64,000 bases of DNA from NCBI GenBank assembly GCA_020631735.1, contig CM036223.1, forward strand, positions 7,726,191-7,790,190. The letters run 5' to 3'. Shown here piece by piece: positions 42,298 through 54,056 of the stretch (positions are counted from its first letter, which is position 1; each line of letters starts with the position of its first letter). This DNA comes from Saccharum officinarum (Eukaryota > Streptophyta > Magnoliopsida > Poales > Poaceae). The notes beneath the pieces are model-generated. The model was given only the letters and a program-made list of their open reading frames with translations, was not told where the DNA came from and ran no database searches. The position numbers were made by a program, and so were the translations under genes.

Positions 42298-43980
42298 TTA
42301 CTCAAACAACTGCGGATATGATTTTCTCAATTCATCCTCTCTTTCCCAAGTTGCCTCTGCCTCTGAATATCGATTCCACTGCACTTTGCACATCTTAATA
42401 ACCCGACTTCGAGTAACTCTCTCAGCGGTTTCTAAAATCTTGATCGGAAACTCTTCATATGTAAGATCTTCCTTAACAGTCAACTCTTCTAAAGGTATCT
42501 GCTCCTCAGGCACACGCAAACACTTCTTAAGTTGTGAAACATGGAACACATCATGTACTCCAGATAAATTCTCAGGCAACTCTAATTGATAAGCAACTTC
42601 CCCACGTCTAGTAATAACTTTAAATGGTCCAACATACCTTGGTGCTAGTTTACCTTTCATGTTAAACCTCTTCACACTTTTCATAGGTGACACCTTCAAA
42701 TAAACATAATCACCTACCTCAAAAACTAAATCTCTTCTTCTATTGTCAGCATAACTCTTCTGACGAGACTGTGCTACTCTCAAATTCTCACGAATCACTC
42801 GCACTTGATCTTCTGCGTTTCTAAGAACATCTGTACCAAACACCTGAGATTCACCTGTCTGATCCCAAAACAATGGAGTTCTACACTTACGTCCATACAA
42901 AGCTTCAAACGGTGCCATTTTAAGACTCTGTTGATAACTATTATTGTAAGAAAATTCTGCATAAGGCAAACTCTTATCCCAACTAGTTCCATATTGCAAT
43001 GCACAAACTCTCAACATATCCTCTAATACCTGGTTGGTCCTTTCAGTCTGTCCATCTGTCTATGGATGATATGCTGTACTAAAATTCAATTTTGTTCCAA
43101 TGATTCATGCACAGCTTTCCAAAAATGCGACGTAAACTGCGATCCTCGATCAGATACAATCTTCTTTGGTACTCCATGCAAACAGACTATTCTCTCCATA
43201 TACAACTCTGCCAATTTTGGTCCATGGTAAGTAGTCTTAACTGGTATAAAATGAGCGACTTTAGTTAACCGATCTACTATCACCCAAATAGAGTCATAAC
43301 CTTTCTGAGTACGAGGTAACCCTACTATAAAATCCATACCAACTTCCTCCCACTTCCATTCAGGAATCTTCATTGGTTGTAACAATCCAGCAGGTCTCTG
43401 ATGCTCTGCTTTCACTCTCTGACAAGTGTCACACAATGCCACATACTCAGCCACATCTCGCTTTAATCCAACCCACCAATATTTCTATTTCAGATCCAAA
43501 TACATCTTAGTACTACCAGGATGAATAGAATAAGCTGACTCATGAGCTTCGCGAAGAATTGCCTGTCTAACAGTTTGATCCTCAGGTACACACAGCCTCT
43601 TTCCAAACCACAAAATTCCATTATCATCCATTCGAAAGCCTGGTGACTTACCAATCACTATATCTTCCGCTATCTTCTTTAGTTTCTCATCCTTCAACTG
43701 CCCCTTGTAAATTTCTTGCTCTAAGGTAGGCTCTATCACTAATTCCATTGTATTAGTAACAATTCCCAAATTCAAATATTCAATTCAGCACATAACTCAC
43801 TAGTCATAGACAAGTCCGTATCTCATTGGCATAACTTTTCCTACTAAGAGCATCAGCTACTACATTAGCCTTACCAGGATGATAGTGTATCTCAATATCA
43901 TAATCCTTAATCAACTCTAACCATCTGCGTTGCCTCAAATTCAGATCTGACTGAGTAAAATATACTTCAAACTCTTATGA
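42298..43980 (-). pseudogene. Gypsy pol: integrase with chromodomain, degenerate
   Basis: In minus order: an HHCC-type region (HESAYSIHPGSTKMYLDL near 43500), the integrase core with MDFIVGLPRTQKGYDSIWVI and VSDRGSQFTSHF, then PYAEFSYNNSYQQSLKMAPF, YADNRRRDLVFEVGDYVYL, and a C-terminal chromodomain-like end (VQWNRYSEAEATWEREDEL). A stop splits the finger from the core (about 43487). A one-base frameshift near 43090 and a nonsense codon shortly after break the third catalytic acidic block. The reverse transcriptase should lie upstream, across the gap. Confidence 0.85.
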
Positions 43981-44024
43981 TCAGTGTATTATATCACTCT
44001 TATGTCCAATCAAAATAATGTCTT

Positions 44025-44124
44025 NNNNNNNNNNNNNNNNNNNNNNNNNNNNNNNNNNNNNNNNNNNNNNNNNNNNNNNNNNNNNNNNNNNNNNNNNNNN
44101 NNNNNNNNNNNNNNNNNNNNNNNN
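44025..44124. other. Assembly gap (100 N)
   Basis: Exactly 100 N, the conventional placeholder for a gap of unknown size. The gypsy element is cut on its left side and LINE sequence appears on its right, so the missing stretch could be many kilobases. Confidence 0.98.
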
Positions 44125-44260
44125 TTCGCTGCTTGTATATCTAGCTGCTCATTATTGAAGATGAAATCATTTCTGACCGACCATATTGCCCAGCATATTA
44201 GAATTATTTCGACACTGAGGAGAAACTCAGACACTTGCTTCTCAAACAGATGAGATGCTC
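44125..44260 (-). mobile_element. LINE ORF2 C-terminal fragment
   Basis: The minus frame EFLLSVEIILICWAIWSVRN followed by DFIFNN is the conserved WxIWxxRNxxxF block near the C-terminus of plant LINE ORF2. Truncated on the left by the gap. Confidence 0.55.
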
Positions 44261-44261
44261 C

Positions 44262-45250
44262 ACTAGCAACCGGTAATGCTACAGAACATACGTCCGGAAT
44301 CTTAAAACAATCGGACGCTCTGCTCCGCGCTCACTCCAGCACAGCGATCGGCCCAATAGGCACATCTACGCTCTCTCCTCTATCTACTCCATCTACACTG
44401 TGACAGCCGCTAGAAATCCCCAACTCCTCACTTCGCTCGTCGTGGCTCACCGCACCGTCTGCCCACCCAAGCCACCTCGTGGCGGCACCCCCATCCCGCA
44501 TTGAGCCGCGCCACGTCTGCCGCCGCACCGTGCTCCATCCCCTGCCACTCCCACTCCGCCTCGTCGCGCCGTGCCCCATCCCTCGCCGCGTCAAGGTGAT
44601 GTCGACGCTACCGTTCCCCACCAGGATGTCAGGCTTCTTCGGCTGCACCTCGCGCTACCTTCCTTCCTCGGATGTTGCAAACGCGTGTTGCAAGCGTATG
44701 TTTCAAGTGTTTCATGTGGATGTTGCAAAAGTAGATTGAGATGTTGCATATGTTGAAATGGCTATACACGTATGTTGCAAAGCGTCTGTTCCAAATGTTT
44801 CAGCTGTTTCAGATGGATGTTGCACGTGTTTTATCTGGGTGTTGCATATGTTTCACACTTATGTTGTAAGTGTTTCATCCGGATATTGCATATGTTTTCA
44901 CACATATGTTACAAGTGTTTCATCTAAATGTTGCATATGTTTTGCAATGGTTACACACGTGTTTTCATCATGTTTCATACGTATATTGCAAGTGTTTTAA
45001 CTGTTTTGAACATATATTACAAATGTTTACTCTAGATGTTGCAAAAGTAGATCTAGTGTTGCACATGTTGTAGTGGACCCGATCTGCAGCAGCGCATGGG
45101 TGTGGAGAGAGGGGGGAGAGGCAGGCATCGAAAACCGTGTAGGCGCAGATCCAGACGGAAGCAGGCATGGGACCGATGCAGATGCAGTACAACGCCGGGC
45201 TTCACAGATGCAGTTCAACGCCGTCCTTGTTTGGAATGGCCAAACGCTCC
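44262..45250. mobile_element. TTGCA-rich repetitive element (family member 2)
   Basis: Core 44680-45070 consists of degenerate units of ATGTTGCAAGTGTTTCAT type, with GC-rich flanks and CGTCCGG/CGGACG words near the left end (44290-44320). Same family as 53142-53743 and related to 12943-14200. Ends were not fixed; the long frames here are repeat translations, not genes. Confidence 0.55.
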
Positions 45251-45419
45251 GCCCAGCCTTCGGCTTCTACGGGCCTCCGCTTCGCTCCGTCAGAAGTCCG
45301 GCCTATATCCTGGAGTGAATTTGGAACAACTCCAACATCATCGTCATCTTTATTTCGACACTGAAGAGAAGCTGAAACATTTGCTTCTCATCAAGGAGAT
45401 GAGAAGAATCACTGGCAAA

Positions 45420-46706
45420 AGCGTTCGTTTGCACACAAGGCTTTGTCACCAGTTGATGCAACAAATTTAAAGGTGCAGGTCAACAAAATTAACCCAACAA
45501 CAGCAAGAGGCTTGTAGGTAGTACTTATACTGGATTGAAAAAAAGGAGAGCAACAGGGAAAGCCAGAAATAAGATCCATGGAGGTAAAGATTATTTGCAC
45601 TAGCTCAGTCCCTATTGTTTACAAAACTAGAATGTATAAAGTGATCTTTCACTAACAAAACCAATATTTTTGTCATATTAAAAACTTGATATGCGAGGGA
45701 AAGACCGCCCCACCCCTGATATAATTTTGTCAAATTCAGTCACTCAAATAAGACCAAATGGCAAAACAGAGGTAGCAAAATGATTAAAAAAAATATAAAA
45801 AATTGTGAAGGACACAAAATCAACGGTGCAAAACGACACTTAAATAAGACCGCCCGGCCCCTGGGCATAGACCCACATTATAATTCGTGATGAGGAGAGG
45901 AGCTAGGGAAACAGGTAGCTGAGGTTGAGAAACAGAGGTCCCTGCCTGCTTGTCGTCTCTCTATGCGAGTGCGTGAGGACAACAACTAGGCCCTTGCGGC
46001 CTTGCCTAACTCGCCTCAGAGAAGATAAAAAAAGAACGTGCCCGGCAGTTATACTCATCAAAAAAAGCTACGTGCAAAGCTAGGTGTTGTATTGTCTCTC
46101 GTGGTGTAACGCCACTACCCATGTCCTCACCTCGTGTCGTGATGCTAACTTCTGTACCTGACAAGTTCAAAGTGAGCGTTCTTAGTGTCCAAAACGTTTT
46201 TCTATGACACAAATGAGATGAAAAGTAGGCTCAAAGTAAAATGAATGTGTAAACACATGGTCGATATGTACAGTACAATAATATCTCACACACTTATTAG
46301 TATTTTACAATATTTTCATAATTTTTAATAATACAATCCACTACTTTGAATCAAACCCTCCACAACTACATGTACAACAACAACATAGCCTTTTATCCAC
46401 AACTACATGTACTCAGTGAAAATATGTAAGCGTTCTCACCTCCTTGCAAAGGCCGCATATGTTTATTTATAGAGTCGAGAATAGCCCTTGACGTGGCAAT
46501 ACAAAGGCAAGACTCACTCCGAGATTGATTGTTACAATTAACCTAATATACAATATGCAAATGCATACAAAATGGTATTTACTATCTATGACTATCAATC
46601 AATCTCGGATCTTTGTTAAGCTGATTTACATGATTGATTATATGATGAGAACCTTCTGTTTACACTAAGTGTGTTACTTTCTTATATACTTTTCTAAAGT
46701 GCTTGC
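45420..46706. other. 3' flank of RLP copy 1, duplicated at 55220-58350
   Basis: Collinear with the flank of RLP copy 2: CTTGTAGGTAGTAC (45509; 55229), ATCCATGGAGGTAAAGAT (45573; 55315), CAGTCACTCAAATAAGAC (45737), and GTTGAGAAACAGAGGT (45926; 58334). No gene inside. It preserves the empty site of the Helitron at 45748/45749. Confidence 0.75.
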
Positions 46707-47038
46707 TCAGATTGTACCTGGATTCCTTAACCATTGTTGCCAAGTGACTACAGAAAAGATCCACACCTTGTCAAATAGTTTGTTGAGTAGGCTGAAACAG
46801 GTGTACATCCAATCCTTCTTAAACAAAAGGCTACAAAATATTGTCCAAAGACCTACAATGAATCCCACGGTTAAACCTAGACGAAAATCCATTTGATTCT
46901 TTTCAATTTCATGCCAGCTACTGCGATCTTCTTGTGTTGGTTGATCTTCGGGACATAGTTTTGGAAGTGGATGCCCACAAATACCTGGATTGCCAATGTA
47001 CATTGAAGCAGGATCATCTGCCTTGAGAATGTCCAGTT

Positions 47039-47994
47039 CTAAGTTGCACGGATACGGATACGCGTATCGGTATCGGGCCGATACGGATACGCGGATACGT
47101 CATTTTTCTAAAAAAAAAACCGATACGCGGATATGTTTTATAATTTTTTTAATAAAATAAATAGTAGTGTATATTCATATGTATATTTATGAAAAAATAG
47201 AAATTTTAGAACTAAAATGTAAGAGAATAAAAGTTTGAGGGACTAGAATGTGAGAAAATAGAAGTTATAGATACTAAAATGTGAGAAAAATATAAGTTCT
47301 AGGGACCAGAATGCATCACAACTTCATATATTCATATGTTAACCGAAAAACCGAGATAAGGCCCAATAAAACTACAGCCCACTTCTACCAGCCCATTTAC
47401 TCCAACATCCAGCTCACGTACCCCAGTAACCTCACGAGGAAATCAGCCGCCGCCGCCGCACACCTCCTGCTCCGTCCTCCCCATCCGCACCTCTTCTTCC
47501 CCTCCCTCTCCCGGTCTCCCTCACCCCTGCGGCCTCCAGCCAGCACCACCACCAGGTCCCGACGGCCTTCCCTGCCACGCGCGGCGGCGCAGCCCAAACC
47601 AGCAGCGGCAGCGGCAAGGCGGCGGCGAGGCCAAGCAGCGCACGCGGCGGTGGCGCAACCCCAGCAGCAGCGCGCAAGACGGCTGAGAGCTGGAGTGGCC
47701 AGGCGGCGCCCCTGCTTCCCCACCCCGACGCACGGCGGCGCCCCTCCTTTCTCGCCCCGGCGCGCGGCAGCGCCCCTGCTCCTTCTCCGCGGCGCCGACT
47801 GCCGACCGCTGCTCCTGGGCTGGGCCGTATCGGGAAGCCAGATACGTATCAGATGGCGTATCTGATTTTTTTCTTTTTCTTTTTTTCCCGGATACTCCTT
47901 GGATACGTATCAGAGGCGTATCGGACACGTATCCATATTTGATACGTATCGGATACGCGATACGTGCCTTCCTGGACGTATCCGTGTAACATAG
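47039..47994. mobile_element. 956-bp hAT-type element rich in GATACG repeats
   Basis: TIRs CTAAGTTGCACGGATACG and, inverted, CTATGTTACACGGATACG. Exact 8-bp duplication GTCCAGTT at 47031-47038 and 47995-48002. Both subterminal regions are packed with GATACGCGTATC-type words. The GC-rich centre (47440-47830) is open on both strands without recognised domains. Interrupts the RLP between the last LRR and the membrane region. Confidence 0.85.
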
Positions 47995-48153
47995 GTCCAG
48001 TTGATATCCTGAGGGAATTCTTCCCGATAGGTTATTGTAGGGCAAATTCAGAAAGCTTAGTGAAGTCAAATTTGACAAACGCCAAGGAATTTCACCAGAA
48101 AGTTGGTTGTTGGACAAGTCAAGAGACTCCAATGGTTGTAGATTGCCGATCTT

Positions 48154-50259
48154 TTTTTTCGAATACGCAAGAGCGTTGCGTATCATTGCATTAAGAAGGG
48201 AAAGAGTTCAAAAAACAAAGAGGCCACCGGCCAAAGAAAGGAAAAAAAACAGAAGCAACCAAAAGAAGAAACACCCGAACAAACAAAAGACCCAGCCACT
48301 CTAGCTTGGACGTTACTCTCGCGACATCAACAACTCCAAATTCTTTGCCCCTGCCCGCACCCACAGATCGGCATCAGCTCTGATGACCAAGAGCAGTTCA
48401 GGCACCGTGGAAGCAGCCTCTCTGAAGCACCGCGCATTCCTTTCCTTCCATAATCTCCACGAGACCAAGGCGAAGAGCGAGTCGAGACCTTTCCGCTTGT
48501 TACCTGACCAGGTCGACCTGAGCCGCCTCCACCATCTGAGAACTGAATGTTCCGGTGGTGGCAAAGGCTGGCCAAGAGCGGTGCAAATATGGAACCAAAC
48601 CTCCCGAGCGAAAGGACAGCGGCAAAGGAGGTGGTCAATAGTCTCCTGTACCTGATCACAAATGTAGCAATCCTCCCTGGACTCAAGGCCATGTCTAGCC
48701 CGACGATCGTTCGTCCAGTGCCGTCTCCGGAACGGGAAGCTGGTCTCCAAGGTTCTTGCACTTCGTCTCGCGCCAAAGCTGAATGACTTGGTTGATAAAA
48801 ATCAGAATGCGTTCATTCGGAGCCGCATGATCCATGACAATTTTAAGTATATTCAAAGGGCGTCAGTACTCATCAGGAAGCGCAAGATCCCCATGTTGCT
48901 ACTGAAGCTTGATATCTCCAAAGCCTTTGATACGCTTTCTTGGCCCTTCCTGCTAGACATTCTAGCAGCGAGAGGATTCGGCCCAAGATGGAGAAGATGG
49001 ATCAGTACCCTGCTCGCAACTTCGTCATCCAGGATTATCCTCAATGGGCATCAAGGGCCGCCGATCAGGCACCTTAGGGGGTTCGGCAGGGTGACTCCCT
49101 TTCACCTATGCTCTTCATCATTGCCATGGACATCTTGCACAGAATGATCCAGAAAGCAAGCAGAGACGGCGTGCTGAGGCCGACCGAACCGCAGGCCGTC
49201 AAATTCCAATGCAGCCTGTACGCCGATGATGCAATTATTTTCATCAGGCCAACAACCCAAGAGGCAAGAGCAATCAAAGAAATACTACGGCTGTTTGGGG
49301 ATGCCACGGGCCTAAGAACCAACTTGGCAAAGTGCTCGATCACGCCAATTTATGGTGGGGAGGAGGCCCTGGAGGAGATAGTCAACATCCTGGGCTGTCA
49401 AGTGCAGCACTTTCCGATCAGGTACTTGGGCCTACCGTTGAGTACCAAAAAAATCCCAAAGGCAGCGGTCCATTCCATGGTCGAAGCGGTTGCTAGGAAA
49501 ATGCCACCCTGCCATGGTTCACTCATGGCGCGAAGTGGTAGATTGGTCTGGATTAAATCGGTGCTAAGGCAGTTCCTATATATTCCATGATGGCGGACAG
49601 CTTGCCTCCTTGGGCGAGGAAGGAGATAGATGCCATATGTAGAAAATTTTTCTGGGTTGGCAAGGACAAATCAGTAAGCGGAAAATGCATGGTCGCCTGG
49701 CAAACGGCGTGTAGACCTACCGAGCTGGGGGTCTCGCATCTCTGATCTCCGGCTTTCGGGATACGCATTGCAGGCTAGGTGGCTTTGGCTTCAAAAGGCA
49801 GACTCCGCGAGGCTTGGAGCGAGCTGCAATCAAGACGGACCCGGAAGTGCAGGCGTTCTTCAGAGCTTCAACCTACACGGCGCTGGGTGATGGCACCTCC
49901 ACCTTATTCTGGGAAGATAGATGGCTCAATGGGGTTTCTCCTTCGGACATGGGCCCAATTTGATGGCTCATGTCTCGGCACGAGCCAGATCCCGTCTCAC
50001 AGTTCGCCAAGGACTGCTGGGGCGCCACTGGACCAGGACTATCTCCGGCGCTCTGGGCACCGACGCAATCGCTGAGTACCTAGACATTTGGGAGGCCGCC
50101 GAACAAGCAGTCGTAACCGAGCAGCCAGATAGGACGATTTGGAGGTGGACCCCGGACGGCTCCTACACAGCAAAATCAGCATACAATATGCTCCATGCCG
50201 GGTCGATCAAATTCCGAGGGCACTCGCTCATCTGGAAGACCTGGGCTCCGCTACGGGTT
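48154..50259 (-). mobile_element. L1-type LINE with inverted 5' part, inserted in RLP copy 1
   Basis: Target duplication AGATTGCCGATCTT at 48140-48153 and 50260-50273. 48154 to about 48750 is minus: poly(A) end (oligo(T) on plus), then the ORF2 C-terminus with the CYICDQ...HLLCRCPFAREVWF finger. About 48750-50259 is plus: reverse transcriptase from KVLALRLAPKLNDL through KLDISKAFDTLSW and CSLYADDAIIF (YADD near 49220) to HSLIWKTWAPLRV. The two parts are adjacent in a normal LINE, so the 5' part is inverted. A frameshift lies near 49080. Confidence 0.85.
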
Positions 50260-53141
50260 AGATTGCCGATCTTATCCGGAATATTTCCACTCAAGAAGTT
50301 CGATGACAAATTCAGATTTACTAGTCCAACAAGTGAACCTATTTCTTCTGGGATTTGCCCACTTAATCTGTTGCATGACAGATCAATGCTCATCAAATAT
50401 GTGGTATTCTCCCTATACTCAAGCACTTGCCCTTTGATTACAAATGACAAGTTATCATCAAAGGCACCCAGTCCATAAGACCAACCCCCTGATTGATAAG
50501 ATTCGTCGAAAGGATTGTCTTGGTATGAAACCACCACATCAGTGGTAGTTAGAGCTTTCAAGTTCATAATAGAATGTGGTATAACCCCAGAGAAAGAGTT
50601 ATTTGCTAGATCAAGAATACAAAGAGAAAAAAGTTTCATTATGGCAATTGGAATATGACCAGAAAAATTATTAGATTTTAAACGTAACATTACCAATCTA
50701 GGCATGTCCTCACCTATCCATGCAGGTAATTGTCCACTAAATTTGTTTTGAGTTAGATCAAGGTACATAAGATTTTGACAGTGTTCGAAGAATAAAGGAA
50801 ATCCACCAGAAAGGTTGTTGTTGTTTAGAAGAAGAGTACAAATTTGTAAACTAGAATTTGTGGAATTGACCCTTGAAGAGTTGTGGTTAGAAGGGTTCTG
50901 TTGTTTCATCTCTTCTTTACCACAATCAGGTAGCCCTGTAATTAGATTGTTTGAAAGATCTAAGACCACCAGCTGAGGCCATCGGCAAATTGAGTTTGGA
51001 ATGATCCCGGTTATGTGATTGGAAAAGAGAATTGCAAATCGTATGTACAGGGCTCCAAAATTTGATGGTAGTTGCCCATTAAAAGAATTTTCGGAGATAT
51101 CCAATAACTCAATGCTTCTTGGTAAATGTGGTACTGCACCAGTTAAATGATTTGACTGGAGATGAAGATTTGTCACTGACATGAACTCCAAACTAATAGG
51201 CAACTCACCAGTAATTTTGTTGTTGGAGAGGTCCAGTATTGTGGCATTAGAAAAAGTAGTCCAAAACCAATCTGGGATCCTACTAGTGAGACCTGTGTGT
51301 GAAATGTCAAGGGTTGAAATGCTGTTTTGCCATGGAAGCCAATTAGGAACCTCGGGACCCAAATGACAGTTTGAAAAATATGCCGTGTCCAAGTGAAAAG
51401 GAGGTTTCCAATTTGAGTCTATGACGACTTGAAGATGAGTATAAGACAGGTCAATGTACTTCAAATTCGTCAAACCTGAGAAGTGGTCTTCTGATATCAC
51501 ACCACTCAAGTTGTTGTGGCCAATGTACAACGCAGTCAAATTTTTTAGTGTCCCAATCTCTATAGGCACAAAACCATGCAAGTGATTGTTGGAGATGTCA
51601 AGTAGGCTTAATGTGGTCAGGTTGACTATTGAATTTAATGTCATGCCTGTGATGTTGGCACCCCACAAATGTAGCTCTCGCAAATTATTCCAGGAACATT
51701 TTGGTATCCTTTCTATTAGATCTGCTATATCCCCACCGATGTCATTACCGCTAAGGCGTATCATTTGTAAACTGCACAAGTTTGTCAGTGTTGATGGTAT
51801 CATCCCCTTGATGTTGTTATTGTACATGTCAAGGCCCTCTAGCATGGTCATGTTTCCCAACTCATCAGGAAAGGGCCTGACAATTCACAACTAGATATCC
51901 TTAGACTCTTGAGGCTAGTTACATCCCAGAACCAATTGGGTGCAGCGGGACTGTTAAAAGGGTTTTCATCAAGGTCAAGTTCCTCAAGGACCGTAAGGTT
52001 GTGGTGTAGAAGTGATGAGATGGAACTATTAAGTTCACAAGAGTTGAGATATGCTACTCTCAAATTTGCAAGGGTGTTGACCACATGAACCCAATCAACC
52101 GCTGTGCTAAGATTCACATCGCCCATGTCAAGATACTCCAGCGAGTGAAGGTTTGCAAACCATGAAAGATCCGATGAATATAGGCGTCCAGAAAAAAAGT
52201 AATCACCGTGAATGTCAAGGTATACCAGTTTGGTGAGGTTACCTAGCTGAGGAGGTACTCGGCCATTGAAGTCCATATAAGAGAGGTTGAGATATGTCAA
52301 GCTCTTCAGAGAACCTATGAATTCTGGTATAGGCATTTGGTCCCCGAGAATATTTCCGCTAAGATCTAGATGCTTGAGATGGTAAAGGGAAAGAAGAGAT
52401 GAGCTTATCTGCCCGGCCAACCAATGAAGGAGATGGTTCTGGTCACCATGAACATCCTCTATGAAGAAATTGTTGCGGAGGTCGAGCTTCACGACGTGGC
52501 CTGTCCTGGTGCTGCACTTGATGCCGTACCACTGACAGCAATCTTGGCCTCGCCACGATGTCAGCCGTCTGCTCGGGTCACTCGTGATGCCGGCTTTCAA
52601 GGAGAGTAACACGTCCCTCTCGGCCGCGATGCAGCTGCCGTTGAACTTCTCTGCACTGGAGACAGACTGAGAAGTGGCGACGGTTGTTGTTGGTGCTAGG
52701 AGGGAAAAGAGTAGGAGGAACATGGCTACAGCTCCATCAAAGGAGGATCGTGGGATTGCAGCCATTGCGGTGTCCTGGTAATTCGATCTGTTTGCAGTAC
52801 TGGATAGAGAACTGGCACGGCAACTCGGCAAGAGGGTTGCCAGTTTTATTATGTATAAGGAGGAGGAAATAAACTACAATTCAAAAAACGACTACAGAAC
52901 GTTGTGCCTGGCCGTCTCATTTTTTTTATCAGATTGTGCACCACATTTGTGATGGATCACCTAACACAGCAGACGTCGTGCAATACAGCTTTGAAGAGTC
53001 TAGCGAGAGAGAGAGGACAGGAGGAGGAGGAGGAGGGAGTCAAATCCGGGGGAATGCACGTGTAATTTCCATGATCTTCTTTGTAACCTTTTTTGTCTCT
53101 TCAAGTCTGTTGTAAGAACTTTGCTTTAGTGTTTAATAAAA

Positions 53142-53743
53142 CGGTGTGGCTAGCTAGTGCCACGACGTCTAGATGCTAGTCCCGTCCAGACGCCCACGCC
53201 TGCTGCTATTGCGTGCCCGCCTGCTGCTGCTAGCATGGTGTGCGCCTGCCCGCCTTGCTGCTGTGCGCCCGCGCCTAGTGCTGCGCATGCACGTGGAAAC
53301 CGCCCGCGTCTGCTTTGCTTCCAACACATACAGGGGGACCGCCTACGCTCGCTTCCTACGCCTGCTAACGAAAACATTTGCAATATGAAGCACTCGCTGC
53401 AACATACGTCTGAAATAGGTGAAACATTTGCAACATACGCTTTCAACATATGTATATAAGCACTGCAACATATGCAACATCCAGATAAAACACTTGCAAC
53501 ATACTTCTAAAACAGCTGAAACATCTAAAACATACACTTGCAACATACGTGTATAGCCATTGCAATATATGCAACACCATATCTACTTTTGTAACATTCA
53601 GATGAAACACATGCAACATCCAGATGAAACATACATCTGAAACACATGAAACATACGATGAATCCGTGCGGGCGGGGGCGCGAAGCGCAATGCGGGTCGG
53701 TCGATCCGTCGGTCCGGACGCCCTCAGCCAAACATTACCGTTA
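53142..53743. mobile_element. TTGCA-rich repetitive element (family member 3)
   Basis: Flanked by TAATAAAA at 53134-53141 and 53744-53751. The interior from 53380 to 53660 is the inverse-orientation version of the 44262 element repeats (GCAACATCCAGATGAAAC type), with CGTCCAGACGCC near the left end and GGTCCGGACGCC near the right. Short ACGGT ends are inverted. Translations of this repeat are not genes. Confidence 0.6.
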
Positions 53744-53757
53744 TAATAAAAAGCACA

Positions 53758-53940
53758 CTAGGGGCGCACTCCCTCCTGTTTTTCCTTAAAAAAAGAATCT
53801 GGGGGAATCCTCCTTGAATACCCATCTCTGTCAAACTGCTTCCAAATGTTTGGATCGTCTACTTTATTGAACTCGATCAGGCAAACCTTGAGATCATAAG
53901 CAAAATAATTTCTCAGAGATTGGATGTTTAATTTTGGCAT
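53758..53940 (-). other. Unidentified 60-codon open frame
   Basis: The minus frame MPKLNIQSLRNYFAYDLKVC continues with VDDPNIWKQFDRDGYSRRIP. The composition looks protein-like (balanced hydrophobic and charged residues), unlike nearby repeat-derived frames. I do not recognise the family; no introns, partner exons or promoter could be assigned. Could be an exon of a decayed gene. Confidence 0.3.
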
Positions 53941-54056
53941 GGGCCAATCGTCTTTTCACAAACTTATCTGCTACTATACCATGTTCTGAATACATAAGCA
54001 CCCATTGCGATAAAATTTGCATTTTGGTTCTGTGTTTCATGTTGAACTTCGTATAT

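Larger units (their letters stand above)
39386..44024 (-). mobile_element. Gypsy chromovirus (Tekay/Del-like), 3' half, cut by an assembly gap
   Basis: 3' LTR 39386-42252 (TGTAACACCC... to ...GGGTGTGACA on minus), then a polypurine tract (GGGGGGTAGAATT) and antisense pol (42298-43980). The 5' part and 5' LTR are lost beyond the N gap at 44025. Inserted directly after the RLP fragment; its right-hand target duplication is not available. Confidence 0.85.
46707..52765 (-). pseudogene. LRR receptor-like protein (RLP copy 1), broken by a frameshift and two transposons
   Basis: Cell-surface LRR receptor of the Cf/EIX type, likely for defence or development. ATG at 52765; signal peptide (AVAMFLLLFSLLAP); N-terminal cap (AERDVLLSLKAGI, WRGQDCCQWYGIKC); about 25-30 LRRs of the LxxLxLxxNxLxGxIP type; acidic juxtamembrane part; membrane helix (LGLTVGFIVGLWTIFCSLLF); short tail ending at 46707. 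About 1000 codons without insertions. Coding pieces: 52765-about 51876, 51875-50274, about 48139-48003, 47038-46707. Lesions: loss of one T near 51876 (frame change), a LINE (48154-50259) and a hAT element (47039-47994). Each transposon has clean target duplications, so the parent gene was intact when hit. No introns. Confidence 0.9.

Noticed and set aside
44205..45405. Similar 50-bp segments (ATTTCGACACTGARGAGAA) on both sides of the TTGCA element
   Set aside because: Too diverged and too long for a target duplication; possibly two LINE-derived pieces, but the relation could not be settled by eye.
47311..47865. 184-codon plus frame in the GATACG hAT element
   Set aside because: Pro/Ala/Arg-rich, open on the other strand too, and inside a TSD-bounded transposon.
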